Source: an uncultured Shimia sp. (GTDB lineage Bacteria; Pseudomonadota; Alphaproteobacteria; Rhodobacterales; Rhodobacteraceae). Taken from it: DNA of 37,912 bases. The stretch covers positions 1 to 37,912 of the forward strand of contig NZ_CAJXIV010000033.1 in NCBI RefSeq assembly GCF_913054185.1, written 5' to 3'. The notes beneath the pieces are model-generated. The model was not told the origin of the DNA and made no database searches. It was given only the letters and a program-made list of their open reading frames with translations. Position 1 is the stretch's first letter. Each line of letters starts with the position of its first letter. This document shows, piece after piece, positions 1 through 8,548 of the stretch. Made by a program: the position numbers and the translations under genes.

Positions 1-674
1 ATGTCCTCACCCACATTGCAGTTCAGCTTGAAGGTCACGCCACCATCTTCCAGCAACTTGTTGCGGCGCATAACCACATCTTTTTCCAGCTTAAATCCCG
101 GAATGCCGTAAGTCAGCAATCCGCCAGCACGGTCATAGCGATCATAGATGGTCACCTGCAGACCTGCACGGCGCAGACGGTCTGCAGCCGCCAAACCACC
201 CGGGCCAGCACCAATGATGCCAACGCTTTCGCTGCGCTCTTGCGCCGGCTTCAACGCCTTGACCCAGCCTTTTTCCCAGGCGGTGTCGGTGATGTATTTC
301 TCCACCGAGCCAATGGTCACAGTGCCGTGGCCGGACTGCTCAATCACACAGTTGCCTTCACACAGGCGATCCTGCGGGCAAATACGGCCACAGATCTCCG
401 GGAAAGTGTTGGTCGCTTGGCTGACGGCATAAGCTTCTTCCAGACGGCCCGTCGCAGTGAGGCGCAGCCAGTCGGGGATATTGTTGTGCAGCGGGCAATG
501 GCTCTGGCAATACGGCACACCACATTGGCTGCAGCGACTCGCCTGCTCTTCCGCCTTCGCCTTGGCGAACTCCGCATAGATTTCGTCGAAATCTTCCTTG
601 CGTACAGTGGCGCCACGCTTTTCCGGCATGTCACGATCCACGGTCACAAATTTCAGCATAGGTTGCTTAGCCAC
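1..674 (-). CDS. gltD: Glutamate synthase small subunit, N-terminal part (cut by window edge)
   Basis: This is the beta subunit of NADPH-dependent glutamate synthase, which feeds electrons from NADPH through FAD and iron-sulfur clusters to the large subunit for glutamate formation from glutamine and 2-oxoglutarate. About 224 N-terminal codons are present and the 3' end lies outside the window. The Cys-rich N-terminal ferredoxin-like domain is clear (CSQCGVPYCQSHCP and, further on, CGRICPQDRLCEGNC). It is followed by the FAD-binding motif GIIGAGPGGLAAADRLR. I chose the GTG at 674 because GGAGG sits 7 bases upstream; an in-frame ATG lies five codons further in. No gltB is visible upstream, so the gene appears to start its own transcript, divergent from uppP. 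Other members of this flavoprotein family share the fold, so the name rests on the combined N-terminal Cys pattern. Confidence 0.92.
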   Translation of the reverse strand, partial: MAKQPMLKFVTVDRDMPEKRGATVRKEDFDEIYAEFAKAKAEEQASRCSQCGVPYCQSHCPLHNNIPDWLRLTATGRLEEAYAVSQATNTFPEICGRICPQDRLCEGNCVIEQSGHGTVTIGSVEKYITDTAWEKGWVKALKPAQERSESVGIIGAGPGGLAAADRLRRAGLQVTIYDRYDRAGGLLTYGIPGFKLEKDVVMRRNKLLEDGGVTFKLNCNVGED

Positions 675-710
675 GTCGCTGCCTCCTGATTAAATCCAGT
701 TTGGAGTGTT

Positions 711-740
711 TAGATAATTTTCATGGGATATAAAAGTCAA
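711..740 (-). promoter_or_regulatory. Probable sigma-70 promoter of gltD
   Basis: Read on the minus strand, TTGACT (735-740) and TATCTA (711-716) are separated by 18 bases. The expected transcription start is about 30 bases before the gltD GTG. This is pattern matching only. Confidence 0.5.
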
Positions 741-809
741 TTGTACTGACCTATATTTCAGTTTTCTGGCAAATGACGCGGTCCAAACACGAAAATTGGA
801 TCGCTTTTT

Positions 810-824
810 GGTCCGAACCGGACC
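810..824. repeat. Perfect inverted repeat GGTCCG-aac-CGGACC between gltD and uppP
   Basis: Six-base arms flank a three-base centre in the 220-base divergent region. It could be an operator or a leader hairpin for uppP. No regulator is implied by the sequence. Confidence 0.4.
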
Positions 825-894
825 TACATTCGGTATTTCCCTTGAATCATTGACCAATTATACGTGAGTCGCTCAAGTAAGGATCCCACCCCAA

Positions 895-1698
895 ATGGCA
901 CTTTTTCACATTTTTCTGGTGGCGATCATCCAAGGCCTCACCGAATTCCTGCCTGTCAGCTCATCTGGACACCTGATTCTCTTATCCAAAGTGACACCGT
1001 TTCCTGACCAAGGCCTCGCGATTGATGTGGCCGCCCACGTCGGCACGTTGGGCGCAGTGATCCTCTATTTTTGGGCCGACGCCAGAATTGCCTTTTGCGG
1101 ATTGCCTCGCATGTTGACCGGCCGCATCGACACCCCCGGCGCACGACTCGCCTTCCTCCTGTCCGCCGCAACCATCCCCGTGATGCTCGCAGGGCTCATC
1201 CTGAAGCTCACAGGAATGGACGAAACATTGCGCTCCGTTGCGGTGATCGGCTGGACCATGATCCTCTTTGGCATCGTGTTGTGGTGGATGGACCAACACG
1301 GTCCCCAAACCAAAACTGAAACGGATTGGTCCTTGAAAGACGCACTGAAGATGGGCCTCTGGCAAGCGCTTGCCCTCATTCCCGGCACATCACGCTCCGG
1401 CATCACCATCACCGGTGCCCGCCAGATCGGCTATGCCCGCAAAGACGCGGCAAAACTGGCTATGTTGATGTCGATCCCGACCATCATCGCCAGCGGTACG
1501 CTGCTCTCACTGGATGTCATCAAAGAAGCCGATATCGATCTGGCAAAAGACGCCGCCATCGCCGCCGTCTTTTCTTTCTTCGCCGCCCTGCTTGCACTGG
1601 CATTCATGATGCGCCTGCTGCGCTCTGTGAGCTTCACACCATATGTGATCTACCGCATCCTTTTGGGCGTTGCCTTGCTCTTCATAGCCTACAGCTGA
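895..1698 (+). CDS. uppP: Undecaprenyl-diphosphatase UppP/BacA
   Basis: This integral inner-membrane phosphatase recycles the undecaprenyl-diphosphate lipid carrier for peptidoglycan and polysaccharide synthesis; overproduction in other bacteria gives bacitracin resistance. The 267-residue length matches the family. Both signature regions are visible: the N-terminal QGLTEFLPVSSSGH, with its glutamate and serine cluster, and the central PGTSRSG loop near residue 163. The rest is a run of hydrophobic helices. The start at 895 places the conserved IIQGLTEF segment at the usual distance from the N terminus. It stands alone, divergent from gltD and convergent with rpsT. Confidence 0.95.
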   Translation: MALFHIFLVAIIQGLTEFLPVSSSGHLILLSKVTPFPDQGLAIDVAAHVGTLGAVILYFWADARIAFCGLPRMLTGRIDTPGARLAFLLSAATIPVMLAGLILKLTGMDETLRSVAVIGWTMILFGIVLWWMDQHGPQTKTETDWSLKDALKMGLWQALALIPGTSRSGITITGARQIGYARKDAAKLAMLMSIPTIIASGTLLSLDVIKEADIDLAKDAAIAAVFSFFAALLALAFMMRLLRSVSFTPYVIYRILLGVALLFIAYS

Positions 1699-1702
1699 AC
1701 AC

Positions 1703-1732
1703 AAAAAACGCCGCTGAAACAGCGACGTTTTT
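1703..1732. terminator. Bidirectional terminator between uppP and rpsT
   Basis: A run of A, a GC-rich hairpin (CGCCGCTG, loop AA, CAGCGACG with a small mismatch) and a run of T lie between the convergent ends of uppP and rpsT. The flanking A and T tracts let it work in both directions. Confidence 0.8.
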
Positions 1733-1755
1733 CCGTATTCTTTGTGAAACGCAGC

Positions 1756-2019
1756 TTACGCCAGCGCTTTCACCCGTGCGGACAGGCGGGACATTTTCCG
1801 CGCTGCAGTGTTCTTGTGGTAGATGCCTTTGCTAACGCCACGCATCAGCTCTGGCTGAGCGGCACGCAGAGCGGCAACAGCTGCGGCTTTGTCACCGGAT
1901 TCGATGGCTTCTTCCGCGGCGCGGATGAACGTACGGATGCGGGAACGACGAGCTTTGTTAACTTCGAGACGACGCTCGTTCTGACGGGCGCGTTTTTTTG
2001 CCTGAGGCGAATTTGCCAT
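1756..2019 (-). CDS. rpsT: 30S ribosomal protein S20
   Basis: This is a small basic ribosomal protein that binds 16S rRNA and helps assemble the 30S subunit. The 87-residue product begins [17 protein letters not shown], the hallmark N terminus of S20, and is rich in Lys, Arg and Ala throughout, as expected for its three-helix bundle. It is monocistronic, has its own promoter-like sequence upstream, and is convergent with uppP, with which it shares a terminator. Confidence 0.97.
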   Translation of the reverse strand: MANSPQAKKRARQNERRLEVNKARRSRIRTFIRAAEEAIESGDKAAAVAALRAAQPELMRGVSKGIYHKNTAARKMSRLSARVKALA

Positions 2020-2062
2020 GATCTGAGACCTTTTGGTTCGGTACGGTTGTTGCGTGCGACGT

Positions 2063-2088
2063 CCCGAACGGGCTCTCTTCTTCAGAGA
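2063..2088 (-). promoter_or_regulatory. Two small hairpins in the rpsT leader
   Basis: Adjacent perfect inverted repeats CCCG-aa-CGGG (2063-2072) and TCTCT-tcttc-AGAGA (2074-2088) lie between the predicted rpsT promoter and its start codon. They would fold in the leader RNA. S20 is known in other bacteria to be controlled after transcription, but that this leader does so is only an inference. Confidence 0.35.
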
Positions 2089-2133
2089 ATCAGATCAAGC
2101 CTAAGCGGGCTGCACGCGCATGTATGGTGGCGC

Positions 2134-2161
2134 TGTATAGAGATTTTGTAGCGGAACGCAA
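2134..2161 (-). promoter_or_regulatory. Probable rpsT promoter
   Basis: On the minus strand TTGCGT (2156-2161) and TATACA (2134-2139) are spaced by 16 bases. The predicted transcript would carry a leader of about 105 bases containing the two hairpins at 2063-2088. Confidence 0.45.
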
Positions 2162-2191
2162 TCCCAAACGCGCCGTCAGTTTTGCCACGCA

Positions 2192-5100
2192 TCACTCACG
2201 CTGGTCTTTCAAAGCACGAAACGCCTCCAACCGCACCTCAAGCGCATCAAAGCGCGCCGCAATATCTGAGCTGACTGTCGCACGTTCCTTGAGAGACAAA
2301 ACAAACATCACCGTCTTCAGAACATCACGCCAGCGCGGATTGTCCGGCAGCGTTTCAATCAACAGGTACTTATCCAGCGTCCGGGTCTGCAACGACGTTT
2401 TGTCGAGGTTCACCCGCCAGATGCCGCTGGTCTCTGCAAAGTCGATCTTGGTCTTACCTGTCGCAGCTCCCCAAATCTGCAACGAGTCCGACATCAATGC
2501 CACAATGGTTTCGCGATAGCTCTCACCGGACGCGCCCTTGTCCGCATCCTCTCCGCCATCCGACATCAGGGATGGCAAAGAGGTATCCACAACATCCCTC
2601 AGAGAATTGACAAACTGTGCCCGCGGCGCGGATGCACGCGTGAACAAAACCGCGCGCCCACCGCCTGCTTCCGGCAGCATAGCGAACAAACTCACTTGAT
2701 GCAGCTGTCCACGCAACATCACCTCGATGTGGATTGGCTCGTCCTCAACCTCCGTTTGCTCCAAAGGTGTCACAACTTTTTGCGGCAAAACATCTTTCAG
2801 GCGACTCTTTTTCACGGTCACGGGCTTATCAAGCACCTGCTGGGCCGCCTCATTAACATAAGTGACCGCCCCGCGCGCGTTGATACAAATCAGACCATCC
2901 TCCAAGGTATCAAGCAGTTGCGCCATACGCCTTTGCGACAAGCGCAAAGCGTCTTCGACCTGTATGCGGCGCTCAATCTCTTCTTTCAGCTCACGGTTTT
3001 CTGCCGCCTGGCTGCGGGCGCGACTGGCCTCCAAAAGTGTGCGGATACGGCTGAGAAGCTCGTCTTTTGCAAAAGGCTTCACCACATAGTCATTGGCCCC
3101 GGCTTCAAATCCGGCCAGCATGTCACTAGTACGCCCGCGCGCCGTTAGCAGAATGATCGGCAACTCATGTAATTGATGACGCCGCCGCAAGTCACGGGCC
3201 ACATCCAATCCGCTCAAGCCAGTCATCATCACGTCCAGCACAATCAGGTCTGGTCGCTCCTTCGCGACACTGCGCAAAGCTTCTGAGCCGTTATGGGCCG
3301 TGGCAACCCGATATCCCTGCGGCCCAAGCAAATTCTGCAGCACCTGAAGGTTGATCGGTTCATCATCCACCGCAAGGATCAACGGCGACCCTTCCGGAAC
3401 AACAGTGCCGGTTGCTCCAACTTCAGCCTGAAGCGCTGGCGGTTGAGAAAACTCAGGTGGCAGCAGATCCTCCGGCAACGCCAAAGGTGCCTGATCGGTT
3501 ACAGGCAGTAAAACTCGAAACTCTGCCCCTTCCCCAACCGTGCTGGACACCTCGATCCGTCCAGACATCATATCCGCAAGATGCCGCGCGATGGTCAGCC
3601 CCAACCCAGTACCTGTCGCCTGCCCCGACCCTTCCGGCGTCAGTTGCTCTAAAGGATGAAAAATTCGTTCCATGCTGTCTGCTGCGATACCCGGCCCATG
3701 GTCTCGGATACTCACAGCCATCTGATCCGCATCCATAACCTGCGCAGTGATCTCGACAACACTGCCGCCGCCATATTTCACCGCATTGGACAACAGATTG
3801 AACAATATCTGTTCAAACCGCACTGGGTCCGCAACGACGGCTGGCAAACCATCTTGTAGGTCAACTTGGAAAGTGGCCGGATCCACATGAAAGGTTGGCT
3901 GCAGCAGATGCACCACGTTGTGCACCGAGTGTGAGACATCAACAGGCTGCATGTCCAAGCGCATGCGACCTTCGCGAATGCGATAAATGTCTAAAAGGTC
4001 GTCCACCAACCGTGACAGTCGGCGCGCGCTGAAGGTGATCAGGCGCAGCTGACTGGCCTGAGCCGGCAACATATCTCCCATAGCGCCGCCCTCAAGGGTT
4101 TCCAAAATGCCGATGATCCCATTCAATGGCGTGCGTAATTCATGTGAGGTATTGGCCAGAAAGCGGTCCTTGATCCGATCCGCCTCTTCCAATTCAGAGT
4201 TCTTTTCACCGATCTCGCGAAGTTTTTCTTGCAGCTCCGCATTTTTGTCCCGGATCAGGTCCAACTGGTCACGCAAGGCACGTCGCATCTGGTTCACAGC
4301 ACGGGACAAGCGTGCATATTCCACCGGGTGATCGTATTCCGGCAGGGCATCATTGAGACTGCCGGTGGCCACGGCACTCGCAGCTTCCGACATCTTGCGC
4401 ACGGGCCTTGTGATGGCATTTGAGAATATGAAAGACAAAAGCGCCAAACCCGCAGCTGCCGCCACCCCAATCAGAATCAACGTGTCGCGCAATCGATGGC
4501 TGTTCTGAAAAGCCATCTCCCTGCTGGTCTCCGCGATCACGGTCCACTGTGGGAACGGCTCTTCCAATTCTCGCCATGCAGAAAGTGTAGGTATCCCTGT
4601 CAGCCCTGCGTCCAAAACTGCTACACCCTCATTACTTTTCATCGGCTTGGGTATCCGAACCTGCTCGCCAAGGGTCAGACCACCGCTGGACGCGATCATA
4701 AGCCCCCCCGATGAAATAACCGACAGCGATGCATCCCCTTCATTCACAAGGCTTTGCAGGCTGTTGGGCGGAATCCGAAGGATCATCGCACCTTTGTGAC
4801 TGCCATGAAGTCGCACAGGCACCGCCAGATACGCCGCCAGCTCGCCGGAAATCGCATCCACTGCATAGTCCTGAAACACAGGATCGAATCCATCGCTAGA
4901 TGTCACCTTATGAAACGCCTGCCCAAGACCAATAACACGTTGGTTCAGCGGCCTGCCGAGGTAGGCGTCTTTATAAACAGAATACACAACCTGCCCGTGG
5001 CGATCCGCCAAATAGAGATTGTCAAACTCTGCCTCTTGCAAGAAGTCGAGAAAATCCTGGTGAAACCGGCGGTGCGTGTTGGAGTACTCAAGCGCCTCGC

Positions 5101-5482
5101 GTAACAGTTGGTCTTCTGTCTCACTTTCGTCGCGTTGCCCTTGAGCGCTGTCCACCCCAAAAATATTTCGTAGCTTGGCGCCGGCCTCTTCCGGCGTGCC
5201 CTCAATTTGCCGGAGCGCATGGCTAAAACCGTAAAACTCGCCCACCGAGTAGCGCACGTTTGCGGACTGCGCGAGGCTCTCTGCTTGCCGGGCCGCATAG
5301 GTCATATACTGCGAAATTTCGCTCGCCTTGGCGTCACGTACAAAAGCAACCTTCTCAAAAGTCTCTGTGGTGATGATCTGGTTGACCAGCCGATAAAACA
5401 CCACGCCGCCGAGTGCCAACGGCAGCACCGAAGCAAGGAGGAAGGTGACAAGCAGGCGCGCGCGAATTCCCTGAAAAGGCAC
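2192..5482 (-). CDS. chiS: ChiS-like hybrid sensor kinase with C-terminal DNA-binding domain
   Basis: This inner-membrane hybrid kinase probably senses chitin oligosaccharides through the adjacent binding protein and controls the divergent ABC operon. I start it at the GTG at 5482 (GGAGA just upstream), giving 1096 residues; an in-frame TTG at 5545 would add 21. Counting from the GTG: TM1 (about 8-30), a periplasmic domain to about 330, TM2 (about 335-353), a HAMP-like region, and HisKA with TSHELRTPLNG (His447). The HATPase has FNLLSNAVKYGGG, DHGPGIA and GTGLGL. A receiver domain follows with LIVLDVMM (Asp750) and Lys802, then a coiled coil and a PAS-like segment. The C-terminal domain (about 988-1070) has TGKTKIDFAETSGIW and TRTLDKYL, which I recognise as the ChiS-family cryptic helix-turn-helix. 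ChiS in Vibrio sits beside cbp in the same way. The ChiS name is from recall and synteny, not an alignment. Confidence 0.82.
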   Translation of the reverse strand: MPFQGIRARLLVTFLLASVLPLALGGVVFYRLVNQIITTETFEKVAFVRDAKASEISQYMTYAARQAESLAQSANVRYSVGEFYGFSHALRQIEGTPEEAGAKLRNIFGVDSAQGQRDESETEDQLLREALEYSNTHRRFHQDFLDFLQEAEFDNLYLADRHGQVVYSVYKDAYLGRPLNQRVIGLGQAFHKVTSSDGFDPVFQDYAVDAISGELAAYLAVPVRLHGSHKGAMILRIPPNSLQSLVNEGDASLSVISSGGLMIASSGGLTLGEQVRIPKPMKSNEGVAVLDAGLTGIPTLSAWRELEEPFPQWTVIAETSREMAFQNSHRLRDTLILIGVAAAAGLALLSFIFSNAITRPVRKMSEAASAVATGSLNDALPEYDHPVEYARLSRAVNQMRRALRDQLDLIRDKNAELQEKLREIGEKNSELEEADRIKDRFLANTSHELRTPLNGIIGILETLEGGAMGDMLPAQASQLRLITFSARRLSRLVDDLLDIYRIREGRMRLDMQPVDVSHSVHNVVHLLQPTFHVDPATFQVDLQDGLPAVVADPVRFEQILFNLLSNAVKYGGGSVVEITAQVMDADQMAVSIRDHGPGIAADSMERIFHPLEQLTPEGSGQATGTGLGLTIARHLADMMSGRIEVSSTVGEGAEFRVLLPVTDQAPLALPEDLLPPEFSQPPALQAEVGATGTVVPEGSPLILAVDDEPINLQVLQNLLGPQGYRVATAHNGSEALRSVAKERPDLIVLDVMMTGLSGLDVARDLRRRHQLHELPIILLTARGRTSDMLAGFEAGANDYVVKPFAKDELLSRIRTLLEASRARSQAAENRELKEEIERRIQVEDALRLSQRRMAQLLDTLEDGLICINARGAVTYVNEAAQQVLDKPVTVKKSRLKDVLPQKVVTPLEQTEVEDEPIHIEVMLRGQLHQVSLFAMLPEAGGGRAVLFTRASAPRAQFVNSLRDVVDTSLPSLMSDGGEDADKGASGESYRETIVALMSDSLQIWGAATGKTKIDFAETSGIWRVNLDKTSLQTRTLDKYLLIETLPDNPRWRDVLKTVMFVLSLKERATVSSDIAARFDALEVRLEAFRALKDQRE

Positions 5483-5560
5483 AGTATCTCCAAAGTTTCT
5501 GGTTTTGCTGCGGGTGATCCTGCGACCTGCCCAAGAGCGAAACAAGTATCCAAATCGAAA

Positions 5561-5584
5561 ATCCCAAATGTTTTTCTTTGGGAT
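5561..5584. repeat. Perfect inverted repeat ATCCCAAA-n8-TTTGGGAT
   Basis: Eight-base perfect arms are separated by eight bases, just upstream of chiS. This is a candidate operator for a dimeric regulator such as ChiS itself; that role is an inference. Confidence 0.5.
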
Positions 5585-5596
5585 AACATCTCCAAC

Positions 5597-5615
5597 AACC
5601 TAAATAAGTTAGGTT
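5597..5615. repeat. Perfect inverted repeat AACCTAA-n5-TTAGGTT followed by T run
   Basis: Seven-base arms flank a five-base centre, followed by TTTT on the plus strand. It is AT-rich, so it would be a weak terminator; an operator is also possible. Confidence 0.4.
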
Positions 5616-5743
5616 TTTAAAGAGCTTCTCTGCTCACTCCTCCGTGTTTTGACGAAATTGCCGATTTTTCTGGTGCCATTTCCAAGGCGGCCGAGATTTC
5701 AATGCACCACATCCGAGGCGTTTGGTGAGGAGACCAATTGCAA

Positions 5744-5761
5744 CCATGATGTGTATCATGG
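5744..5761. repeat. Perfect inverted repeat CCATGAT-gtgt-ATCATGG
   Basis: Seven-base arms with a four-base centre lie about 70 bases before the binding-protein start. The placement suits an activator site upstream of, or a repressor site within, the operon promoter. Confidence 0.5.
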
Positions 5762-5798
5762 CCCCCAAAAATCGGGGAGATCCGGCGGATTGATATAA

Positions 5799-5814
5799 GG
5801 CGGGACAACCCGCC
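5799..5814 (+). promoter_or_regulatory. Leader hairpin GGCGGG-acaa-CCCGCC
   Basis: A perfect six-base GC stem with a four-base loop ends about 7 bases before the ribosome binding site of the binding-protein gene. It may protect the mRNA 5' end or tune translation. Confidence 0.45.
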
Positions 5815-5832
5815 TACACAGGGAGAGACAAA

Positions 5833-7488
5833 ATGAATTTCAAGACAACCGCCGGGCTTCTGGCATCGGTTGCGCTTTGGTCCACTGCCGCTCAGGCTGA
5901 AGAAACAGTACTCACAGCGCTGCCGGATCAGGTCACCGCATGGGTGGAAAACTTCAACCCGTTCAACCAGACCACCGCGGCGCCCTCCGTGTTGCATTTC
6001 ATGTACGAGCCGCTGATCATTTTTAATGCCATAGATGGTGGCAAGCCGATCTACCGTTTGGCCACCGCGTTTGACTACGCAGATGACCTCAGCGCCATCA
6101 CCGTGACCCTGCGCGATGGAGTGCAATGGTCCGATGGCGAGGCCTTCACTGCTGATGACGTTGTCAAATCTTTTGATCTTGCCCTGAGCAACTCAGCGCT
6201 GGACAGCGTGGGCATGGCACAAATGTTGTCGGGCGTCGACAAAGTTGACGACAAGACCGTACGCTTCAACCTAGCCACGCCTTCCAGTCAGGCGATGTAT
6301 CAAATTGTGCGCGTGCCAATTGTGCCTGAGCACATCTGGAGTGGCGTCGACGATCCTGTGACCTTCACTAACCCGAACCCAGTTGGCTCCGGTCCCTTGA
6401 CCGAAATCCGCCGCTTCACGCCGCAGGAATATACCCAGTGTCGCAATGCCAACTATTGGGATGCAGACAGCCTGAAAGTGGACTGCATGCGCTTCCCGCA
6501 GATCGCCAACAATGATCAGGCGCTGGCCGCAGCAGCCAATGGCGAACTTGATTGGATGGGCTCCTTCCTTCCAGACATCGACAACACGTTTGTCGCCAAA
6601 GATCCGGAGCACCACAGCTATTGGCTGCCGGGCGGCTCTCTTGTGGCCTTCTACATGAACTTCGAAGCACCCGAAGCCGGTGACAAAGCTGCCTTCAACA
6701 ACCAAAATTTCCGCCGCGCCGTGTCCATGGCGTTTGACCGCGAAGCCATGGTTGAAATCGCTGGCTACGGTTACCCGACCATCAACCAATACCCCTCTGG
6801 CCTTGGCCGCGCCTTCCACGCCTGGAATAACGCTGAGGTGGATGAGAAATTTGGCGCCTTCACCCAATACGACATCGAAGCCGCAAAGGCGCTTCTGGCC
6901 GAAGCCGGCTTTAAAGACATCGACGGAGACGGTTTTGTCGAAACGCCGGATGGCGAGCAGATCGATCTTGAAGTCATCGTACCAAACGGTTGGACCGACT
7001 GGGTCAACAGCTGCCAAATCGCAGTTGAAGGCTTAAACGCAGCTGGCATCAAAGCCAATGTGTCGACACCAGAAGCTGCGATCTGGACCGAGAAGCTCAT
7101 CACCGGTGAGTACGACATGGCCATCAACTCGGTCCGCGTTGGCGCCACGCCGTTCAACCAGTATCTCGACTCACTGCACGAGGACAACCAAGCCAAATCA
7201 CGCTTTGCCGCCTCACGGTATTACAACGCGGAACTAAGTGAGCTTCTGGATGCTTTCACGCAGACCAGCGACACTGAAAAACAGATGGCGATCATGGCTG
7301 ACGTACAGACCATCGTGGGAGAGGATATGCCACTGGCTTACGTCTTCAACAATCCACGCTGGTATCAGTACAACACCAAGCGTTTCACCGGTTTCTTCAA
7401 CTCGGAGAACCCAGTGGCCAACCCGGTGGTCCACAAGACCAACCCCGCCCGTCTGGTGCACCTGCTGAACCTGCGTCCGGTAGAATAA
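5833..7488 (+). CDS. cbp: Chitin-oligosaccharide-binding protein of an ABC importer (SBP_bac_5 family)
   Basis: This periplasmic solute-binding protein delivers ligand to the permease pair downstream and probably also signals to the ChiS-like kinase. The 551-residue product opens with a signal peptide (MNFKTTAGLL to STAAQAEE). It belongs to the large peptide/oligosaccharide-binding family. Several stretches match what I recall of Vibrio CBP: TFTNPNPVGSGPLT, VDCMRFPQIANNDQ, LDWMGSFLPDID, PNGWTDW and YQYNTKRFTGFF. The sugar-stacking tryptophan region PNGWTDW and the late NNPRWYQYN segment are both retained. It heads a tight operon with two permeases, two ATPases and then GH20, the same order as in the Vibrio chitin-oligosaccharide operon. 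A peptide or cellobiose ligand is the main alternative, but the CBP resemblance is strong. Confidence 0.85.
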   Translation: MNFKTTAGLLASVALWSTAAQAEETVLTALPDQVTAWVENFNPFNQTTAAPSVLHFMYEPLIIFNAIDGGKPIYRLATAFDYADDLSAITVTLRDGVQWSDGEAFTADDVVKSFDLALSNSALDSVGMAQMLSGVDKVDDKTVRFNLATPSSQAMYQIVRVPIVPEHIWSGVDDPVTFTNPNPVGSGPLTEIRRFTPQEYTQCRNANYWDADSLKVDCMRFPQIANNDQALAAAANGELDWMGSFLPDIDNTFVAKDPEHHSYWLPGGSLVAFYMNFEAPEAGDKAAFNNQNFRRAVSMAFDREAMVEIAGYGYPTINQYPSGLGRAFHAWNNAEVDEKFGAFTQYDIEAAKALLAEAGFKDIDGDGFVETPDGEQIDLEVIVPNGWTDWVNSCQIAVEGLNAAGIKANVSTPEAAIWTEKLITGEYDMAINSVRVGATPFNQYLDSLHEDNQAKSRFAASRYYNAELSELLDAFTQTSDTEKQMAIMADVQTIVGEDMPLAYVFNNPRWYQYNTKRFTGFFNSENPVANPVVHKTNPARLVHLLNLRPVE

Positions 7489-7570
7489 CCTCCCTACCTT
7501 CGGGGCTGCTCACCAGATGAGTGGCCCCGCTTTTGGCCTTACTTCCTCTCTCGACAGATGGTTTGACCTG

Positions 7571-8548
7571 ATGCGTTTTCTATTGAAGCGGCTCGGCTTC
7601 TACTGCGTGGCTTTTCTTGTAGCTGCGACCTTCAACTTCATGATCCCTCGCATGTTGCCTGGCAACCCAGCCGACATCATGCTGGCCAACTCCGGCGGCA
7701 TGATTGCACCCGAGGCCCGCGATGCGCTGATGGCAACCTTCGGCTTTATCGACGCTCCTTTGCACGAACAGTATTTTGCCTATCTCGGCTCGATCTTCAC
7801 CTGGGACTTTGGTCTGTCGATCAAGTTTTACCCGATGCCGGTGGCAGATGTGTTGATTCAGGCCCTGCCGTGGACTCTGTTCCTGACCGGATCTGCGCTG
7901 TTGATTTCTTTCTCAATCGGCACGCTTTTGGGCATTCTGGCCGCCTGGCGGCGCGGACAGTTGACCGACGTGATCGCCTCGCCAACCGCTCTGGCCCTGC
8001 AATCCGTGCCTGCGGTGGTTGTGGCGCTGTGTGGTCTCTATTTTCTCGCGGTGCAAAACCGCTTTTTCCCAACCTCTTACGCCTTCAATCCAAGCCTGGA
8101 TCCGGCCTGGAGCTGGGAGTTCATCTCGTCGGTTCTCTACCATGGCTTCCTGCCGGTCGTGACGCTGAGCGTTGTCCTGATTGGGGGCTACCTGATCACC
8201 ATGCGCAACAACATGATTGGCCAACTTGGCGAAGACTATCTCGCCATGGCCGAGGCCAAGGGCTTGAGCGACGCCCGCGTACGCTACGCTTATGCCGCCC
8301 GCAACGCGCTTCTGCCCTCCGTGACCGCCCTCGCGCTCAGTTTTGGCGCCCTGTTTGGCGGATCACTCATCACCGAAGTGGTGTTCAACTATCCGGGTGT
8401 GGGCAACCTTTTGTACCTTGGCATTGTCGGACGTGATTTCCCGCTGATCCAGGGTCAGTTGCTCATCATGACACTTGCCATGCTGCTCGCGAACCTCGCG
8501 GTAGATCTGGCCTATGTCTTCCTTGATCCCCGATTGAAGAGGGCCTGA
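7571..8548 (+). CDS. ABC importer permease, DppB type
   Basis: First membrane subunit of the oligosaccharide importer. From the ATG at 7571 the protein is 325 residues, beginning MRFLLKRLGFYCVAF, which matches the usual start of this permease type. An upstream ATG at 7517 would add 18 atypical residues. The early PRMLPGNPADIM motif after the first helix, six or so hydrophobic segments, and the cytoplasmic EAA loop near LAMAEAKGLSDARVRYAYAAR are visible. The stop overlaps the next start (TGATG), suggesting translational coupling. Similar subunits import dipeptides and nickel, so the substrate is inferred from the neighbouring binding protein and GH20. Confidence 0.88.
   Translation: MRFLLKRLGFYCVAFLVAATFNFMIPRMLPGNPADIMLANSGGMIAPEARDALMATFGFIDAPLHEQYFAYLGSIFTWDFGLSIKFYPMPVADVLIQALPWTLFLTGSALLISFSIGTLLGILAAWRRGQLTDVIASPTALALQSVPAVVVALCGLYFLAVQNRFFPTSYAFNPSLDPAWSWEFISSVLYHGFLPVVTLSVVLIGGYLITMRNNMIGQLGEDYLAMAEAKGLSDARVRYAYAARNALLPSVTALALSFGALFGGSLITEVVFNYPGVGNLLYLGIVGRDFPLIQGQLLIMTLAMLLANLAVDLAYVFLDPRLKRA

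Larger units (their letters stand above)
5483..5832. other. Divergent control region between chiS and the chitin-oligosaccharide operon
   Basis: No gene was found in these 350 bases. The region holds perfect inverted repeats at 5561-5584, 5597-5615 and 5744-5761, a leader hairpin at 5799-5814, and the ribosome binding site GGGAGA just before the ATG at 5833. It must contain the promoters of both divergent transcripts; I could not place them confidently. Confidence 0.6.

Noticed and set aside
5617-6126. 169-codon minus-strand open frame across the cbp control region
   Set aside because: It covers the cbp signal peptide coding region in antisense and shows no domain; the inverted repeats here fit a control region better.
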